A DNA stretch of 42,484 nt, from the NCBI GenBank assembly GCA_039831705.1, contig JBDOMT010000366.1, positions 1-42,484 on the forward strand, in the 5' to 3' direction. Of the stretch, positions 24,882 through 33,770 are shown piece by piece (the first letter of the stretch is position 1; the number at the start of each line of letters is the position of its first letter). The position numbers and the translations under genes are program-made. The notes beneath the pieces are model-generated. The model searched no databases. It had not been told where the DNA came from and saw nothing but the letters and a program-made list of their open reading frames with translations. This DNA comes from JAJRWS01 sp039831705. Lineage in GTDB: Bacteria; Planctomycetota; Planctomycetia; Pirellulales; Lacipirellulaceae.

Positions 24882-25087
24882 GGACATATCACCGATCGGT
24901 TGGAAATCCACACCCGCAGCAAAGAAAGCAATCGGTCGGTATCGACCGGCTTGGTCAAGTAGTCATTTGCACCCGCTTCGATGCACAAAGATCGATCCTC
25001 AGGCATGGCCTTGGCGGTCAGGGCGATGATGGGCAACTCCGAGTAACGATCATGTTGTCGAATTTGCCGCATCGCCTGGTATACCAA
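24878..25087 (-). pseudogene. C-terminal remnant of a receiver (REC) domain
   Basis: About 65 residues remain: YQAMRQIRQ, ELPIIALTAKAMPEDR and AGANDYLTKPVDTDRLLSLL. These are the alpha-3 to alpha-5 half of a receiver, with the conserved Thr and Lys but not the acidic pocket or phosphoacceptor Asp. This type of ending is usual for hybrid kinases. Reading upstream it runs straight into the solute-binding-protein gene in another frame near 25080. The stop overlaps the cheR ATG as ATGA, so the intact ancestor was translationally coupled to cheR. Confidence 0.75.
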
Positions 25088-25788
25088 GCCACGTGGCCAA
25101 ACTCCTGGGTCTCAACGACATCGGCCCATGGCAGCGACTGTTCGAACGATGCGGGGGTGCCACGGCTGTTGTTTTTTTTGATGAAGGCGGGCGATTTGGG
25201 CGGCGGTACTTCGATGGCGATCACATCTTTGTCTCGGCCACTGCCAATTCCCAACGATTTGCCATGTTCCTTCAGATACTTGTACAAGACCACCGTATGG
25301 GTGGCATGCAAGTGAGGTACGCCGCATTCCATCGGACGCCCTAACTCGTCTTTGGCCATGGCAAGGGCCTCGGCCACTTTCTCATCGGGTTTTCGATCGA
25401 TTCGCCGGGTCGGTAAGTGCACATGATGGTTGAGCAGGTCGTTGATGGCCATGGCGTTGCCGTCGCGGTGCATCAAGCTGACCCAGCGGAAGTTGGCATT
25501 TTCCCGGAACATGTCCATTGCCTGGGGGCAGATGATGTAGGCCATGTCGACTTCGCCAGACATGAAGTATGCTCGTAACATGGGCCAACTCTTCATCTGC
25601 TCGATCTGATAGTCTGCGTGCTCCATCTGGACGCTGTACTTTTCAAAGGTGATCACCCCAGCATAGTGGTCGGCCAACGGTATGTAGATTGCTTTGATCG
25701 GCTGTTTGTCCGCGACCGCCACCTCGGTTGTAGCAAACCCTGAGCCGCCTAACAGGCACAATACGGCTACAATTCTTGATAGATCCAT
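25018..25788 (-). pseudogene. Truncated periplasmic solute-binding protein (NMT1/NrtA-like), 3' end replaced
   Basis: Begins with a signal peptide (MDLSRIVAVLCLLGGSGFAT) followed by a type-II binding-protein-like domain: IYIPLADHYAGVITFEK, then MLRAYFMSGEVDMAYIICP and CGVPHLHATHTVVLYKYL. This resembles nitrate/sulfonate/thiamin-precursor binding proteins. Homology-like sequence stops at about GHVAWYT (residue 237). The last ~20 codons are receiver DNA read out of frame (CGKFDNMIVTRSCPSSP). Such domains occur with ABC permeases or at the N-terminus of sensor kinases. Here no permease or ATPase is nearby, so a sensory role, perhaps as part of a fused kinase, is plausible. The ribosome binding site is weak (GGGGCAG). 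Confidence 0.7.
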
Positions 25789-26265
25789 CGTTTTTCTGCC
25801 CCAACTCTATTTGTCGAAATGATATGTAATCCTGCACCGCGATGATCGCGTGCATTTCCCTTTTGCAGGTCTAACGGAGCACGCACGACAAAAGTTGAAA
25901 ACTCATTAGGATCAGTAGATGGTATGCTCAACAGTAAATATCGAGTTTCGCAAGCAACTGATAGGTTGCTATAACACCTCAGCAGAGCTGCAAATCGTGA
26001 TAGTTGTTGCAAATAATCTTCAAAATGGGCAACTGTCCCGATGATGAGGGTCGTGTGGCTGGGAGAATTTCAATCGCTCTACCGTTTGAATTAAATAAGC
26101 TACACTTCCAATCGGGGCCGCGATGCTGCCGCCTCGACACACGGCGACAGCGAAAGGAGCAATGGGAGATTCCGCGACCTCATAACAAGTGATATTCAAA
26201 TGATCAGAGCACAGATCGACCCTACGGAACACACTGACCCTGCAGAATACACTGGAGAATCAACC
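25789..26265. other. Divergent spacer; promoters expected, no gene or repeat recognised
   Basis: This 477-bp spacer separates the minus-strand signalling run from the plus-strand receiver gene. No ORF, palindrome or clear promoter box stands out. Unlike most spacers in the window it lacks the repeat families. The ribosome binding site GGAG of the next gene is at about 26253-26256. Confidence 0.4.
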
Positions 26266-26706
26266 ATGAGCCTTGCACCTACACTCTCAGAAGCACCTGT
26301 CGACAGCAAACAACAAACCGCACTGCCCAAAGTGCTTTGCATCGATGACGATCCAGAAATTTCAAGAATCATTCAACTCCGGCTGAGTGAATTTGAGGTA
26401 GAAGTAGAACGGGCCTTTTGCGGCATGCAGGGCCACTGGCTGGCGGTGACATCGAATCCTGATGTGATCATCACCGACTTGAGAATGCCGCAAGGCGAAG
26501 GCGAATACATTCTCGAATGTCTTAAACGCAACGCAGAGACATTCCACATTCCCGTGATCGTCTTGACGGGCAAAAGTGGCAATGACCTGTCGGGACAACT
26601 CAAATCCTTGGGAGCAGCCGGATTTCTGAGAAAACCGTTTCACTTTGATGAATTATTCAACGAACTTTCTCAATATATCAAGTTGCGTTCACGAGATTTT
26701 GACTAG
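26266..26706 (+). CDS. Stand-alone receiver (CheY-like) protein
   Basis: 146 aa. One REC domain (about residues 20-140): VLCIDDDPEIS, phosphoacceptor Asp in DVIITDLRMPQGEGEY, IVLTGKSG and GFLRKPFHF. It closely resembles REC2 of the protein at 20925-21935, including the GMQG motif in the middle, so it likely arose from it or is its partner. There is no output domain. ATG 26266 is chosen because GGAGAATCAACC precedes it; the ORF extends 22 codons upstream without family similarity. Divergent from the kinase cluster, convergent with xseA (56 bp between stops). Confidence 0.85.
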   Translation: MSLAPTLSEAPVDSKQQTALPKVLCIDDDPEISRIIQLRLSEFEVEVERAFCGMQGHWLAVTSNPDVIITDLRMPQGEGEYILECLKRNAETFHIPVIVLTGKSGNDLSGQLKSLGAAGFLRKPFHFDELFNELSQYIKLRSRDFD

Positions 26707-26762
26707 GGGAAGTTTCTTGAGTTAAAACCCAAAGCTATCACATGCCGTCGCTAGCTGAACTC

Positions 26763-27986
26763 TCATTCCACCACGCTCACCACTTCGCCTTGAGCCAGCC
26801 GGGTACGGAGTCGCTGGCCGGTTTGCAACTGCTGGGCGGTGCGAATCACTACACCGCTGGTTTGATCTTGAGTCAAACTGTAACCACGCTGGAGTACGGC
26901 TAGTGGGCTGAGTGCTTCCAGCTTACCGGCAAACGTTTCGATTTCCGCCTGGCTTTTGCCCAGGCGTGTCCGCATGGCGGTGTTCAAACGCATGGCGAGT
27001 TCATCTGCCCTGCGGCCGAGCAGGTGGACCCTTTCCAACGGTCGGCTCATTGCAGGTCGACTGGCCAGAGCATCCAGACGACTGCGCAAGTTTGCAGTCC
27101 GTGCGATAAGGCTCCCTTGCAATCGGAGTTGCAAGTTTTTGACCAATTGCGTGACATCTTCCGCAGAGGGCACGACCCGTTCTGCTGCTTCACTGGGAGT
27201 CAGGGCGCGTACGTCGGCTGCCAGGTCGGCCAGAGTCACGTCGATTTCATGACCCACCGCGGAAATAACCGGGATAACAGAAGAAGCAATCGCACGCACC
27301 ACGAGTTCTTCATTGAATGCCCAGAGATCTTCCAGGCTGCCTCCTCCGCGACCTACCACCAACACATCCAGCGGAGGTACGATGCGTCCGGCTTGCTCGA
27401 TGGCGGTGGCGATTTCTCCGGTAGCTTCTGTCCCTTGAACTCGGACCGGTAGAATCAGCACCTCAACTCCCTGCCAGCGCCGATCAAGGACCTGCAAGAA
27501 ATCGTGGATCGCTGCCCCGGTGGGGCTGGTCACGATGCCAATTCGGCGTGGGAAGGAGGGCAGGGCCCGTTTACGAGTTGGTGCAAACAGACCTTCCGCT
27601 TCCAGTTTGGCACGCAATTTTCGCAATGCCAGCTCCAGGGCGCCAATCCCCTGAGGTTGCAGTTGATCGACCACTAATTGGTAGCTGCCGCGCGGTGGGT
27701 AAACGTCCAGTCTGCCTCGGCAGACCACTTCCAGTCCATCGTGTAAATCAAATTTCAACCGACTGGCTGTACCACGCCAGATGACCCCGCGTAACTGGGC
27801 CTTGTCGTCCTTCAATGTGAAATAGCAATGGCCCGACTGGGGTCGTGAAAAATTAGAAATCTCACCCGCCACCCAGACCGAGGGAAATTGTTGCTCAACC
27901 ACCGTCTTGAATTGGGCTGTCAGTTGCGAGACCGACAGAACCCGTTCCGATCGGTCGGCAGAGGCGGGTGAAGCAGTGGCGAACAT
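26763..27986 (-). CDS. xseA: Exodeoxyribonuclease VII large subunit
   Basis: Catalytic subunit of exonuclease VII, which cuts single-stranded DNA into oligonucleotides in the cytoplasm. 407 aa, slightly shorter than E. coli XseA. N-terminal OB-fold (VWVAGEISNFSRPQSGHCYFTLKD, about residues 37-60), then the catalytic domain with RIGIVTSPTGAAIHDFL, VGRGGGSLEDLWAFN, SAVGHEIDVTLADL and RALTPSEAAE, followed by a helical domain and a C-terminal LQRGYSLT block. In many genomes xseB follows at once; here xseB is 7.2 kb downstream. The ATG has no strong ribosome binding site. Confidence 0.95.
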   Translation of the reverse strand: MFATASPASADRSERVLSVSQLTAQFKTVVEQQFPSVWVAGEISNFSRPQSGHCYFTLKDDKAQLRGVIWRGTASRLKFDLHDGLEVVCRGRLDVYPPRGSYQLVVDQLQPQGIGALELALRKLRAKLEAEGLFAPTRKRALPSFPRRIGIVTSPTGAAIHDFLQVLDRRWQGVEVLILPVRVQGTEATGEIATAIEQAGRIVPPLDVLVVGRGGGSLEDLWAFNEELVVRAIASSVIPVISAVGHEIDVTLADLAADVRALTPSEAAERVVPSAEDVTQLVKNLQLRLQGSLIARTANLRSRLDALASRPAMSRPLERVHLLGRRADELAMRLNTAMRTRLGKSQAEIETFAGKLEALSPLAVLQRGYSLTQDQTSGVVIRTAQQLQTGQRLRTRLAQGEVVSVVE

Positions 27987-28100
27987 GGGACCAACCGTGG
28001 ATAGAAACAGGCGAGGCTAGATTGTGGACCATTGTAGAAAATGGCGAGTAGATTCCAAGGCCTTAGAAATACCATACAAGGTTGAATGGGTAGGACATTT

Positions 28101-28265
28101 GAGAAAACCACTAATAAACACTAATTCACGCTGATGACCGATTGAGCTTTGAACGATGATTCTATCTGGCAGATCCACCTCACCAACTAAATAGCAGAGC
28201 GATAGGAATTGGAGTCCTATGGATCTAATATTAGTGTTTATTAGCGTCTATTAGCGGTTTCTTTT
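28101..28265. repeat. Intergenic palindrome, AAACCRCTAATA family
   Basis: AGAAAACCACTAATAAACAC plus TAATTC (from 28101) pairs with AATATTAGTGTTTATTAGCG and TCTATTAGCGGTTTCTTTT (to 28265), about 35-bp imperfect arms around a 95-bp centre. Similar sequences are known as dispersed repeats in several phyla (recalled). It sits between the acyltransferase stop and xseA; nothing else is seen in 27987-28269. Confidence 0.65.
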
Positions 28266-28269
28266 AACG

Positions 28270-29103
28270 TCACCCTGCCTCACGCTGAGTGTGACCTTCG
28301 TTATTCTGATCCGTTTCTGGCAAGGTCAGAAGTTGGGGGCCAGTCGACTCGCCGGCAGTAGGTTCGGTGTAGGTCGGGCTGTTGTCCCAGCGGGCTTTCA
28401 AATGGCGTCCTTGGCGACGTCCAACCACTTCGCCCTGACGGCGGCCGCCTGATTTGGCCCATGCTTCGGCTTCATTCGTCATATGGTTCATCAGATTTTC
28501 GACCCGCTGACGACAGTTCTCTGTTTCTGATCGACTTAGATTGGGAGGGATGGTTATGGACGGCCCCATGATGGCGCGGCCTCGTGAAAAGGGGCGTGGT
28601 ACCGCAAATCGGTCCCAGCTTTTGGCTCGCCAGGGCCGATCGTAGCCAATGCCCAGTGGTACCAGTGGAATCCGCAGTTTGGAGGCCAGATAGATTGGTC
28701 CCTGCGCCAGGCGTCTACGCGGTCCACGTGGCCCATCCGGGGTGATGGTCAAATGCATATGCTTGCCACGTCGTGAAAGTTCGCGCAGCGCAGCGATCGA
28801 CCCCCGATTGGTCGACCCGCGCACGCAGTCGAAACCCAAATGGTAGGCAACCCGTTCCAGAATGTCGGCGTCACGGTGTCGACTGAGCAGCATGGCCAGA
28901 TCACAATTTCCACGCAGGTACAACGGCAGCAAGATGTATTCGTGCCAGAACACATAAATACGTGGTTGCTGATGTTCACCGACGGGGTCCGCACACCGGT
29001 CATAGAAGAGGGCCCGATAATCGAGCGTCTGCATCCAAGAATGGATTGTGGATGCGGCGAGATAGCCGCCAAAGCGGGTTAGCAAGGGCGGGGGGCTACT
29101 CAT
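28270..29103 (-). CDS. DUF374/LPLAT-type acyltransferase (lysophospholipid or lipid A-like acyltransferase)
   Basis: 277 aa. The family pattern is visible: IYVFWHEYILLPLYL (the H and E resembling the acyltransferase HX4D/E site, about residue 55), RHRDADILERVAYHLGF, RGSTNRGSIAALREL and TPDGPRGPRRRLAQGP. Such proteins acylate lysophospholipids or lipid A-like molecules at the membrane. The last ~60 residues are low complexity (GRRQGEVVGRRQGRH) and not part of the domain. ATG 29103 overlaps the dapF stop as ATGA, so it is chosen over ATG 29115. Translational coupling with dapF is expected, though no pathway link between the two is known. Confidence 0.82.
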   Translation of the reverse strand: MSSPPPLLTRFGGYLAASTIHSWMQTLDYRALFYDRCADPVGEHQQPRIYVFWHEYILLPLYLRGNCDLAMLLSRHRDADILERVAYHLGFDCVRGSTNRGSIAALRELSRRGKHMHLTITPDGPRGPRRRLAQGPIYLASKLRIPLVPLGIGYDRPWRAKSWDRFAVPRPFSRGRAIMGPSITIPPNLSRSETENCRQRVENLMNHMTNEAEAWAKSGGRRQGEVVGRRQGRHLKARWDNSPTYTEPTAGESTGPQLLTLPETDQNNEGHTQREAG

Positions 29104-29957
29104 GAAGTTCTCCACTGTCCAGAAAAAATTTCCACTGCTGGACCGGTCATATAGACATGATTATCGGTCTCGTTCCATTCCAACTGCAAGCAACCTCCAC
29201 GCAGATTGACCGTAAGCTGCCGCTGGGTACGACCACTCAAGACCCCTGCCACACAGACAGCGCTGGCTCCCGTGCCACAAGCTTGGGTTTCCCCCGATCC
29301 CCGCTCCCACGTTCGTTGGCGAACTTCGTGAGGACTGAGCAGTTCGACGAATTCCACATTGGTTCGATTGGGAAATTGAGGGGCATTTTCTATTTGTGGA
29401 CCTAAGCCCAGAACCAGCGCATCGGTCGCCCCTTCGACGAAGGTCACACAATGGGGGTTTCCCATCGATACACAAGTTACCTCCAGTGGAGTCTCCGCTA
29501 CGGTCAGGGATACATCGACGACGGGTGCAGTTGGCCCCGCATTGCCCGTCAGTGTTGTCGGAATTGCTGCGGCAGACAAAATGGGCTCTCCCATGTCGAC
29601 CCGTACTTGCTCCACCAGGCCATCGTGCGTAGTGAGTTCCAGTAGGTAGATGTTTCCATTCGAAACAATCTTCAGTGCATGACTTTTGGCAAGTCCGTGA
29701 TCGTAAACATATTTGGCAACGCAACGTATTCCATTGCCACACATCTCTGAGGGTGTGCCATCGGCATTGAACATCCGCATTTCCGCATCGGCCTGGTCCG
29801 ACGGACAAATCAAAATCAGTCCATCGGCTCCCACTCCCAGATGGCGATCAGAAATCGCCTGAGCCAACTCGGTAACCTGGTTAGGAATTGGCTGGTTAAA
29901 GCAATCGACATAAACATAGTCATTACCCAAACCGTGCATTTTAGTAAATTGCATCAT
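29100..29957 (-). CDS. dapF: Diaminopimelate epimerase
   Basis: Interconverts LL- and meso-diaminopimelate, for lysine and peptidoglycan synthesis. 285 aa. Both active-site cysteines are visible: Cys in PSEMCGNGIRC (about residue 73) and in ETQACGTGASAVC (about 225). The N-terminal FTKMHGLGNDYVYVD is typical. Its presence agrees with evidence that planctomycetes make peptidoglycan. MM at the start makes 29957 or 29954 equally possible; the ribosome binding site is weak. The preceding 80 bp contain a (CTCTCAA)n repeat. The downstream acyltransferase overlaps by 4 bp. Confidence 0.95.
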   Translation of the reverse strand: MMQFTKMHGLGNDYVYVDCFNQPIPNQVTELAQAISDRHLGVGADGLILICPSDQADAEMRMFNADGTPSEMCGNGIRCVAKYVYDHGLAKSHALKIVSNGNIYLLELTTHDGLVEQVRVDMGEPILSAAAIPTTLTGNAGPTAPVVDVSLTVAETPLEVTCVSMGNPHCVTFVEGATDALVLGLGPQIENAPQFPNRTNVEFVELLSPHEVRQRTWERGSGETQACGTGASAVCVAGVLSGRTQRQLTVNLRGGCLQLEWNETDNHVYMTGPAVEIFSGQWRTS

Positions 29958-30002
29958 GTCAAAGCGGAAAGCGGAAAAATGCAGGGATGTGATTTAATGG
30001 TT

Positions 30003-30036
<34 letters not shown>

Positions 30037-30366
30037 TCATCCCATCAGGTCTAGTTTGCTGCCTGAATCGCCACTGGGGTCTTTGCTTAAGTGTTCCGGT
30101 TGATTTTCCTGCTGCTCGGGGTCCTGTTGCTGCTTTTGTTGGGACGCTTCCCACAGACGACGACCATCGGCGTCACGGTCTGAAACGCCTTGATCTTGTT
30201 CGGTGGTACCGATGCCGGCAGCACGCTCCGATTTTTCCTGGCTGTCGCCCAGGCGTTGGCTGGCGGAATTTTCTTTTTGGCTTCGTTCCGCTTCCGTACC
30301 TGATGTTTTCGCCAATGGTGCGCCAGCTGCGCTCCCCACGATACCTCCCAAGGGTCCAATACTCAT
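30037..30366 (-). CDS. Small hydrophilic protein of unknown function
   Basis: 109 aa, rich in Gln, Glu, Ser and Asp, probably disordered. The first 20 residues are Gly/Ala-rich (MSIGPLGGIVGSAAGAPLAK) but not a clear signal peptide. A GVSDRDADGRRLWE segment near residue 60 may be its conserved part. AAGGAG lies 9 nt before the ATG, and it starts 18 bp after the AsmA-like gene's stop, which supports it as a real co-transcribed gene. No homologous family is recognised. It could be a partner of the AsmA-like protein, by position only. Confidence 0.65.
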   Translation of the reverse strand: MSIGPLGGIVGSAAGAPLAKTSGTEAERSQKENSASQRLGDSQEKSERAAGIGTTEQDQGVSDRDADGRRLWEASQQKQQQDPEQQENQPEHLSKDPSGDSGSKLDLMG

Positions 30367-30384
30367 GTCACGATCTCCTTCGCA

Positions 30385-33300
30385 TTAGCGGCGGTGGCCA
30401 AATCGTAAACTGCTATCCTTGTCCAGCGCGTTCGGTTGACGCTGGGTAATCGCGGGTGGTGCATCGAGATTCATCTGGATTTGCTGCATCAACAAGCTGA
30501 TTCCTGGAAAAGCTTGGGTTTGAACATTCGGTTCTGCCAGTGTCCCATCGACATACAGTTGCATGATACGTTCGTTGGTTCGCGCGACGACCCATTGCAG
30601 TAGAGGAATACGATAGTCGTTGCGGCCCAAGGTTCCGTAAAAAACCAACTTCAGCTTCTGGTCGAAATCGGCCGTTCCTTTGCCGTATAAGCTCACGGTA
30701 TCGCCCAGGAAATCGATCTTTTCGAGTAAAATATGCCGGCCTTGCAAACGAAATTTCATGTCGCATTGATTGAACGCCGTGGTGCTCGGGGTACGGCTTC
30801 GAAGCACATTCAATAGACTTACCAGCAGGGGGAGTTCATAGATGTTTGCGTCTCGGATCTGAATTTCGCCATCGCCTCGGAGCGTATGTTCGGATTGCCC
30901 CGAACCTTGCAAGTTTAAGGTCGCCGACAATGTGCCGCTCACGTCAGTCTGCCCACCGAAGCGTTCGGTGGCCATCCTGGTCACATTGGCCGTGGTAAGA
31001 TCGGCAACCACTTGGTAATTTGGCCTGCCGCCCAAGGTAACGCTGACATCGGCCCCCAATTGCCCATTGTAGACCATCGCCGTCAACCGGCGGGGCGTTT
31101 TCTGTTGTCGACGGCTTGCTTCCTGTCCCAGCAAGCAAGTCTCATCGTCAATCCATAATGGACCTCGGATGTTGGTGAATTGTACATCGAGGAAGGTAGC
31201 TGAGTCGAGCTCTAATTCTCCCGCACAGCGGGTATGCCGCCCATCCGACGAACCAACCAAATGCACACCCCCATGGACGTTGGTCAAGTCGATGCCAACA
31301 TGTAAATCGGTTTGGTGCGTTGCTAGTTGGAAATCCCAGCGGGCTTGTACGGGTGCCAAAGGAGAGGCGCCTCGAGAGAAATGAAAGACTCCATTATGTA
31401 TGTTGAAATCCCCATTGGGGTGTAGCTGATCAATCACCTTGCGCAGACCCGGTGGCAGCGACAGGTTCAGGTCGCGGTTGGCGATCACGCGGTCTGCCGA
31501 TAATCCCACCAATTGAAATTGCCAGTCGCCTTGTGGACTGAAATAACCGTCACCATTGGTGCGAATCGTGGTATTGGCGTGATGTCCTTGTAGCTGAGAG
31601 AGCACTAACTGGCCCGCATTGTACCTGATCGAACCTGATAAACCTTCGATCAGGTAAGGGAAAAATGTGGGCCTTATGGACGCAGATTCGGAACGCGGTT
31701 CAATCGTGACTCGAATATTGGGTTGTGTAAATCCGGTCCGGTAGAGGACCTGAGCTGTGAAATCTGCACTTCCGCGCGGATCGATCTGTTTCCACGCCTT
31801 CTGTACTTCTGCAGGCACCGCCTTTCGCAAGTCTTCATCCAGCGGTATTTGCTCGGCGATAAAATTGAGCTTTAATTCGTGTTCCGTGGCCATTCCCTGG
31901 TTGGCGGGCATGGGAAGTAAGCTACCGTGGCAACGAACCCGGTGAGAGCCTCCGGAAACCAAATCGAGAAATTGCCAACGGTTATCCTCCGCTTTGATCT
32001 CTCCTCGGATGTGCCTCAATGGGTAGGGGAACTTTTCGTAGAGAATATCACAATCGGCCAGCACCAGTTGTAAAGTGGTCCGCGGTTTGGATTGCCCCGG
32101 TTGGGTGCGGTCAATACGCCAGCGGAAATCAATTTTTCCTGTTGGCCGCATTGAGGTGATCACTTGCCGCGCCTTGAGGGGCAGCGCATCGATCATATCT
32201 GTTTCGATTTCCAAGCCTTGCCCCGACAGTTCCACCCACCCGGCCGCTGCCGGTCCTGGATCAAAAACTTGCCCTACGATTCGAATGGGTTGGCCTCCCC
32301 CTTGTCCTGTCAGGTCAAGATCCAAGCGGGCCGGATTTTCTCCTTGTTGGGATATCGTTGTGAGCGTGCCATAACCGTCTTTCAGTCGATATTGAAATTT
32401 GTCCGACTCAAAAGACAATTGTTGGCCTTTGAGGTTTGCTCGATGCTGCCACCGGAATCCATCGAAAGTGGCTTGTAACTCTGCATCCACCAGACCTGCG
32501 GGTTGGTACTTTTGCCACTGGGCTTGGAGTAATGAGGGTAATTTGGATCGCAGTAATTCATCCAGAGTCAAATGTTCAACTTGCAAAGCCAGCGACTTGG
32601 TCGCATCGGGCTGCCAGCCGTTTTGCATGAACGAAGAAACCGTAATTGCAGCAGAGCCGCAACGGGCGCGAATTTCAGAGAGTTGTAGCATGCGGTTGGT
32701 GCATTGCAATGTGCCGGTCACCTCCGTCAGGGGGTATGGCAACCGTTCATGGTTTACCTGTCCATGAGAAATCTGAGCACTGACGGCGAATCGGGGCGTT
32801 CGACTGGAAGCCTGGTCGTATTCAACTTGAAATTTTCCGTTGACAATGCCTAGTACTGTGGGGGGCTGAACAGGTACCGATGGTGCGGCCGAACTTTCTC
32901 CTGTCTGCATCTCCTGTAACCAAGCGAACCATGGTTGCAATTGCTCGGTAAGTTTCAGCTGATCAACTTCACCCGAAGCACTAAGCATCTGTTGGCAGAG
33001 ATCGATCCTTGCCTGAAATTTTGCCCCTCTGAAGTGGGTGCTCGTGCAAGTCCCTTCAATTCTCATGGGCGGGCCATCAATCAGAATTGGATTTGCGTTC
33101 AGGTTTCCGGTCCTGATGTTGGCAGTCGTTGTTGTCAACGTTGGTTTCGTCAATGTCGGGCCAGGAGGTCTTTGCTCTCTGATGAAGTTCAGATTCATGT
33201 CCCGTAGGATGAGTGGCTGTAGGTCTGGATGTGATCGATCAGAGAGCGCCATCAATGCGTTGTGAATTTCAATTTTTGGCTGCTGATTGCCGCATTTGGG

Positions 33301-33672
33301 TAAAGGCCAAAGCGATTCGATGTTCAGTCGACCATCAGTTTCTCGAGTGATCCAAAGTTGAGGCCGCTTGACAACGATCTGCTCGATTTTTGGAACTCCA
33401 TGTACCAATTTTGACAGTTGTACGTCGCAAACGATTAGCACCTCATCGATGATCAACAGATTGTTTTGTCGCCCAGTGGCTGAAGTTTCTGTAAGCGACA
33501 GATCATAGATGGCAATACCGCGGTCCTTTACCAGACGCGCGCCTCCCACACTGATGTTGAGTTGGGGGAACTGTCCCGACAGCATCTGTTCGGCGAACTG
33601 GCGTATTTCGTCATCCATGCGTGAGTAGAAGTACACGCCAATTGCGAGCACTACCGCCAGCAGGACTGCCAA
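30385..33672 (-). CDS. Large AsmA-like membrane-anchored protein
   Basis: 1095 aa as drawn. One N-terminal transmembrane segment (LAVVLAIGVYFY) is followed by a long periplasmic, beta-rich body without catalytic motifs. The C-terminal part (GDGEIQIRDANIYELPLLVS and LYGKGTADFDQKLKLVFYG) matches the AsmA-like C-terminal region of AsmA/TamB/YhdP-type proteins, thought to bridge membranes and carry lipids or assist outer-membrane biogenesis. The ORF has no ATG: the drawn start is TTG 33672 inside the transmembrane segment. The frame stays open upstream (FFKLG, TCWY, RLIN) into a GTGTGAT minisatellite. The true N-terminus is unresolved. Followed by the 109-aa gene and dapF on the same strand. Confidence 0.85.
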   Translation of the reverse strand: MAVLLAVVLAIGVYFYSRMDDEIRQFAEQMLSGQFPQLNISVGGARLVKDRGIAIYDLSLTETSATGRQNNLLIIDEVLIVCDVQLSKLVHGVPKIEQIVVKRPQLWITRETDGRLNIESLWPLPKCGNQQPKIEIHNALMALSDRSHPDLQPLILRDMNLNFIREQRPPGPTLTKPTLTTTTANIRTGNLNANPILIDGPPMRIEGTCTSTHFRGAKFQARIDLCQQMLSASGEVDQLKLTEQLQPWFAWLQEMQTGESSAAPSVPVQPPTVLGIVNGKFQVEYDQASSRTPRFAVSAQISHGQVNHERLPYPLTEVTGTLQCTNRMLQLSEIRARCGSAAITVSSFMQNGWQPDATKSLALQVEHLTLDELLRSKLPSLLQAQWQKYQPAGLVDAELQATFDGFRWQHRANLKGQQLSFESDKFQYRLKDGYGTLTTISQQGENPARLDLDLTGQGGGQPIRIVGQVFDPGPAAAGWVELSGQGLEIETDMIDALPLKARQVITSMRPTGKIDFRWRIDRTQPGQSKPRTTLQLVLADCDILYEKFPYPLRHIRGEIKAEDNRWQFLDLVSGGSHRVRCHGSLLPMPANQGMATEHELKLNFIAEQIPLDEDLRKAVPAEVQKAWKQIDPRGSADFTAQVLYRTGFTQPNIRVTIEPRSESASIRPTFFPYLIEGLSGSIRYNAGQLVLSQLQGHHANTTIRTNGDGYFSPQGDWQFQLVGLSADRVIANRDLNLSLPPGLRKVIDQLHPNGDFNIHNGVFHFSRGASPLAPVQARWDFQLATHQTDLHVGIDLTNVHGGVHLVGSSDGRHTRCAGELELDSATFLDVQFTNIRGPLWIDDETCLLGQEASRRQQKTPRRLTAMVYNGQLGADVSVTLGGRPNYQVVADLTTANVTRMATERFGGQTDVSGTLSATLNLQGSGQSEHTLRGDGEIQIRDANIYELPLLVSLLNVLRSRTPSTTAFNQCDMKFRLQGRHILLEKIDFLGDTVSLYGKGTADFDQKLKLVFYGTLGRNDYRIPLLQWVVARTNERIMQLYVDGTLAEPNVQTQAFPGISLLMQQIQMNLDAPPAITQRQPNALDKDSSLRFGHRR

Positions 33673-33716
33673 GCCGAGCTTAAAGAAATACCAACAGGTG
33701 TTAATGAGGCGATTGA

Positions 33717-33770
33717 TGTGTGATGTGTGATGTGTGATGTGTGATGTGTGGTGTGTGGTGTGTGGTGTGG
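33717..33770. repeat. GTGTGATG minisatellite at the start of the AsmA-like gene
   Basis: The units ATGTGTG (GATGTGT) recur in about seven successive copies, drifting to GGTGTGT at the right. They lie just upstream of, and in frame with, the AsmA-like coding sequence, supplying no ATG, GTG or TTG codon in that frame. Confidence 0.8.
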
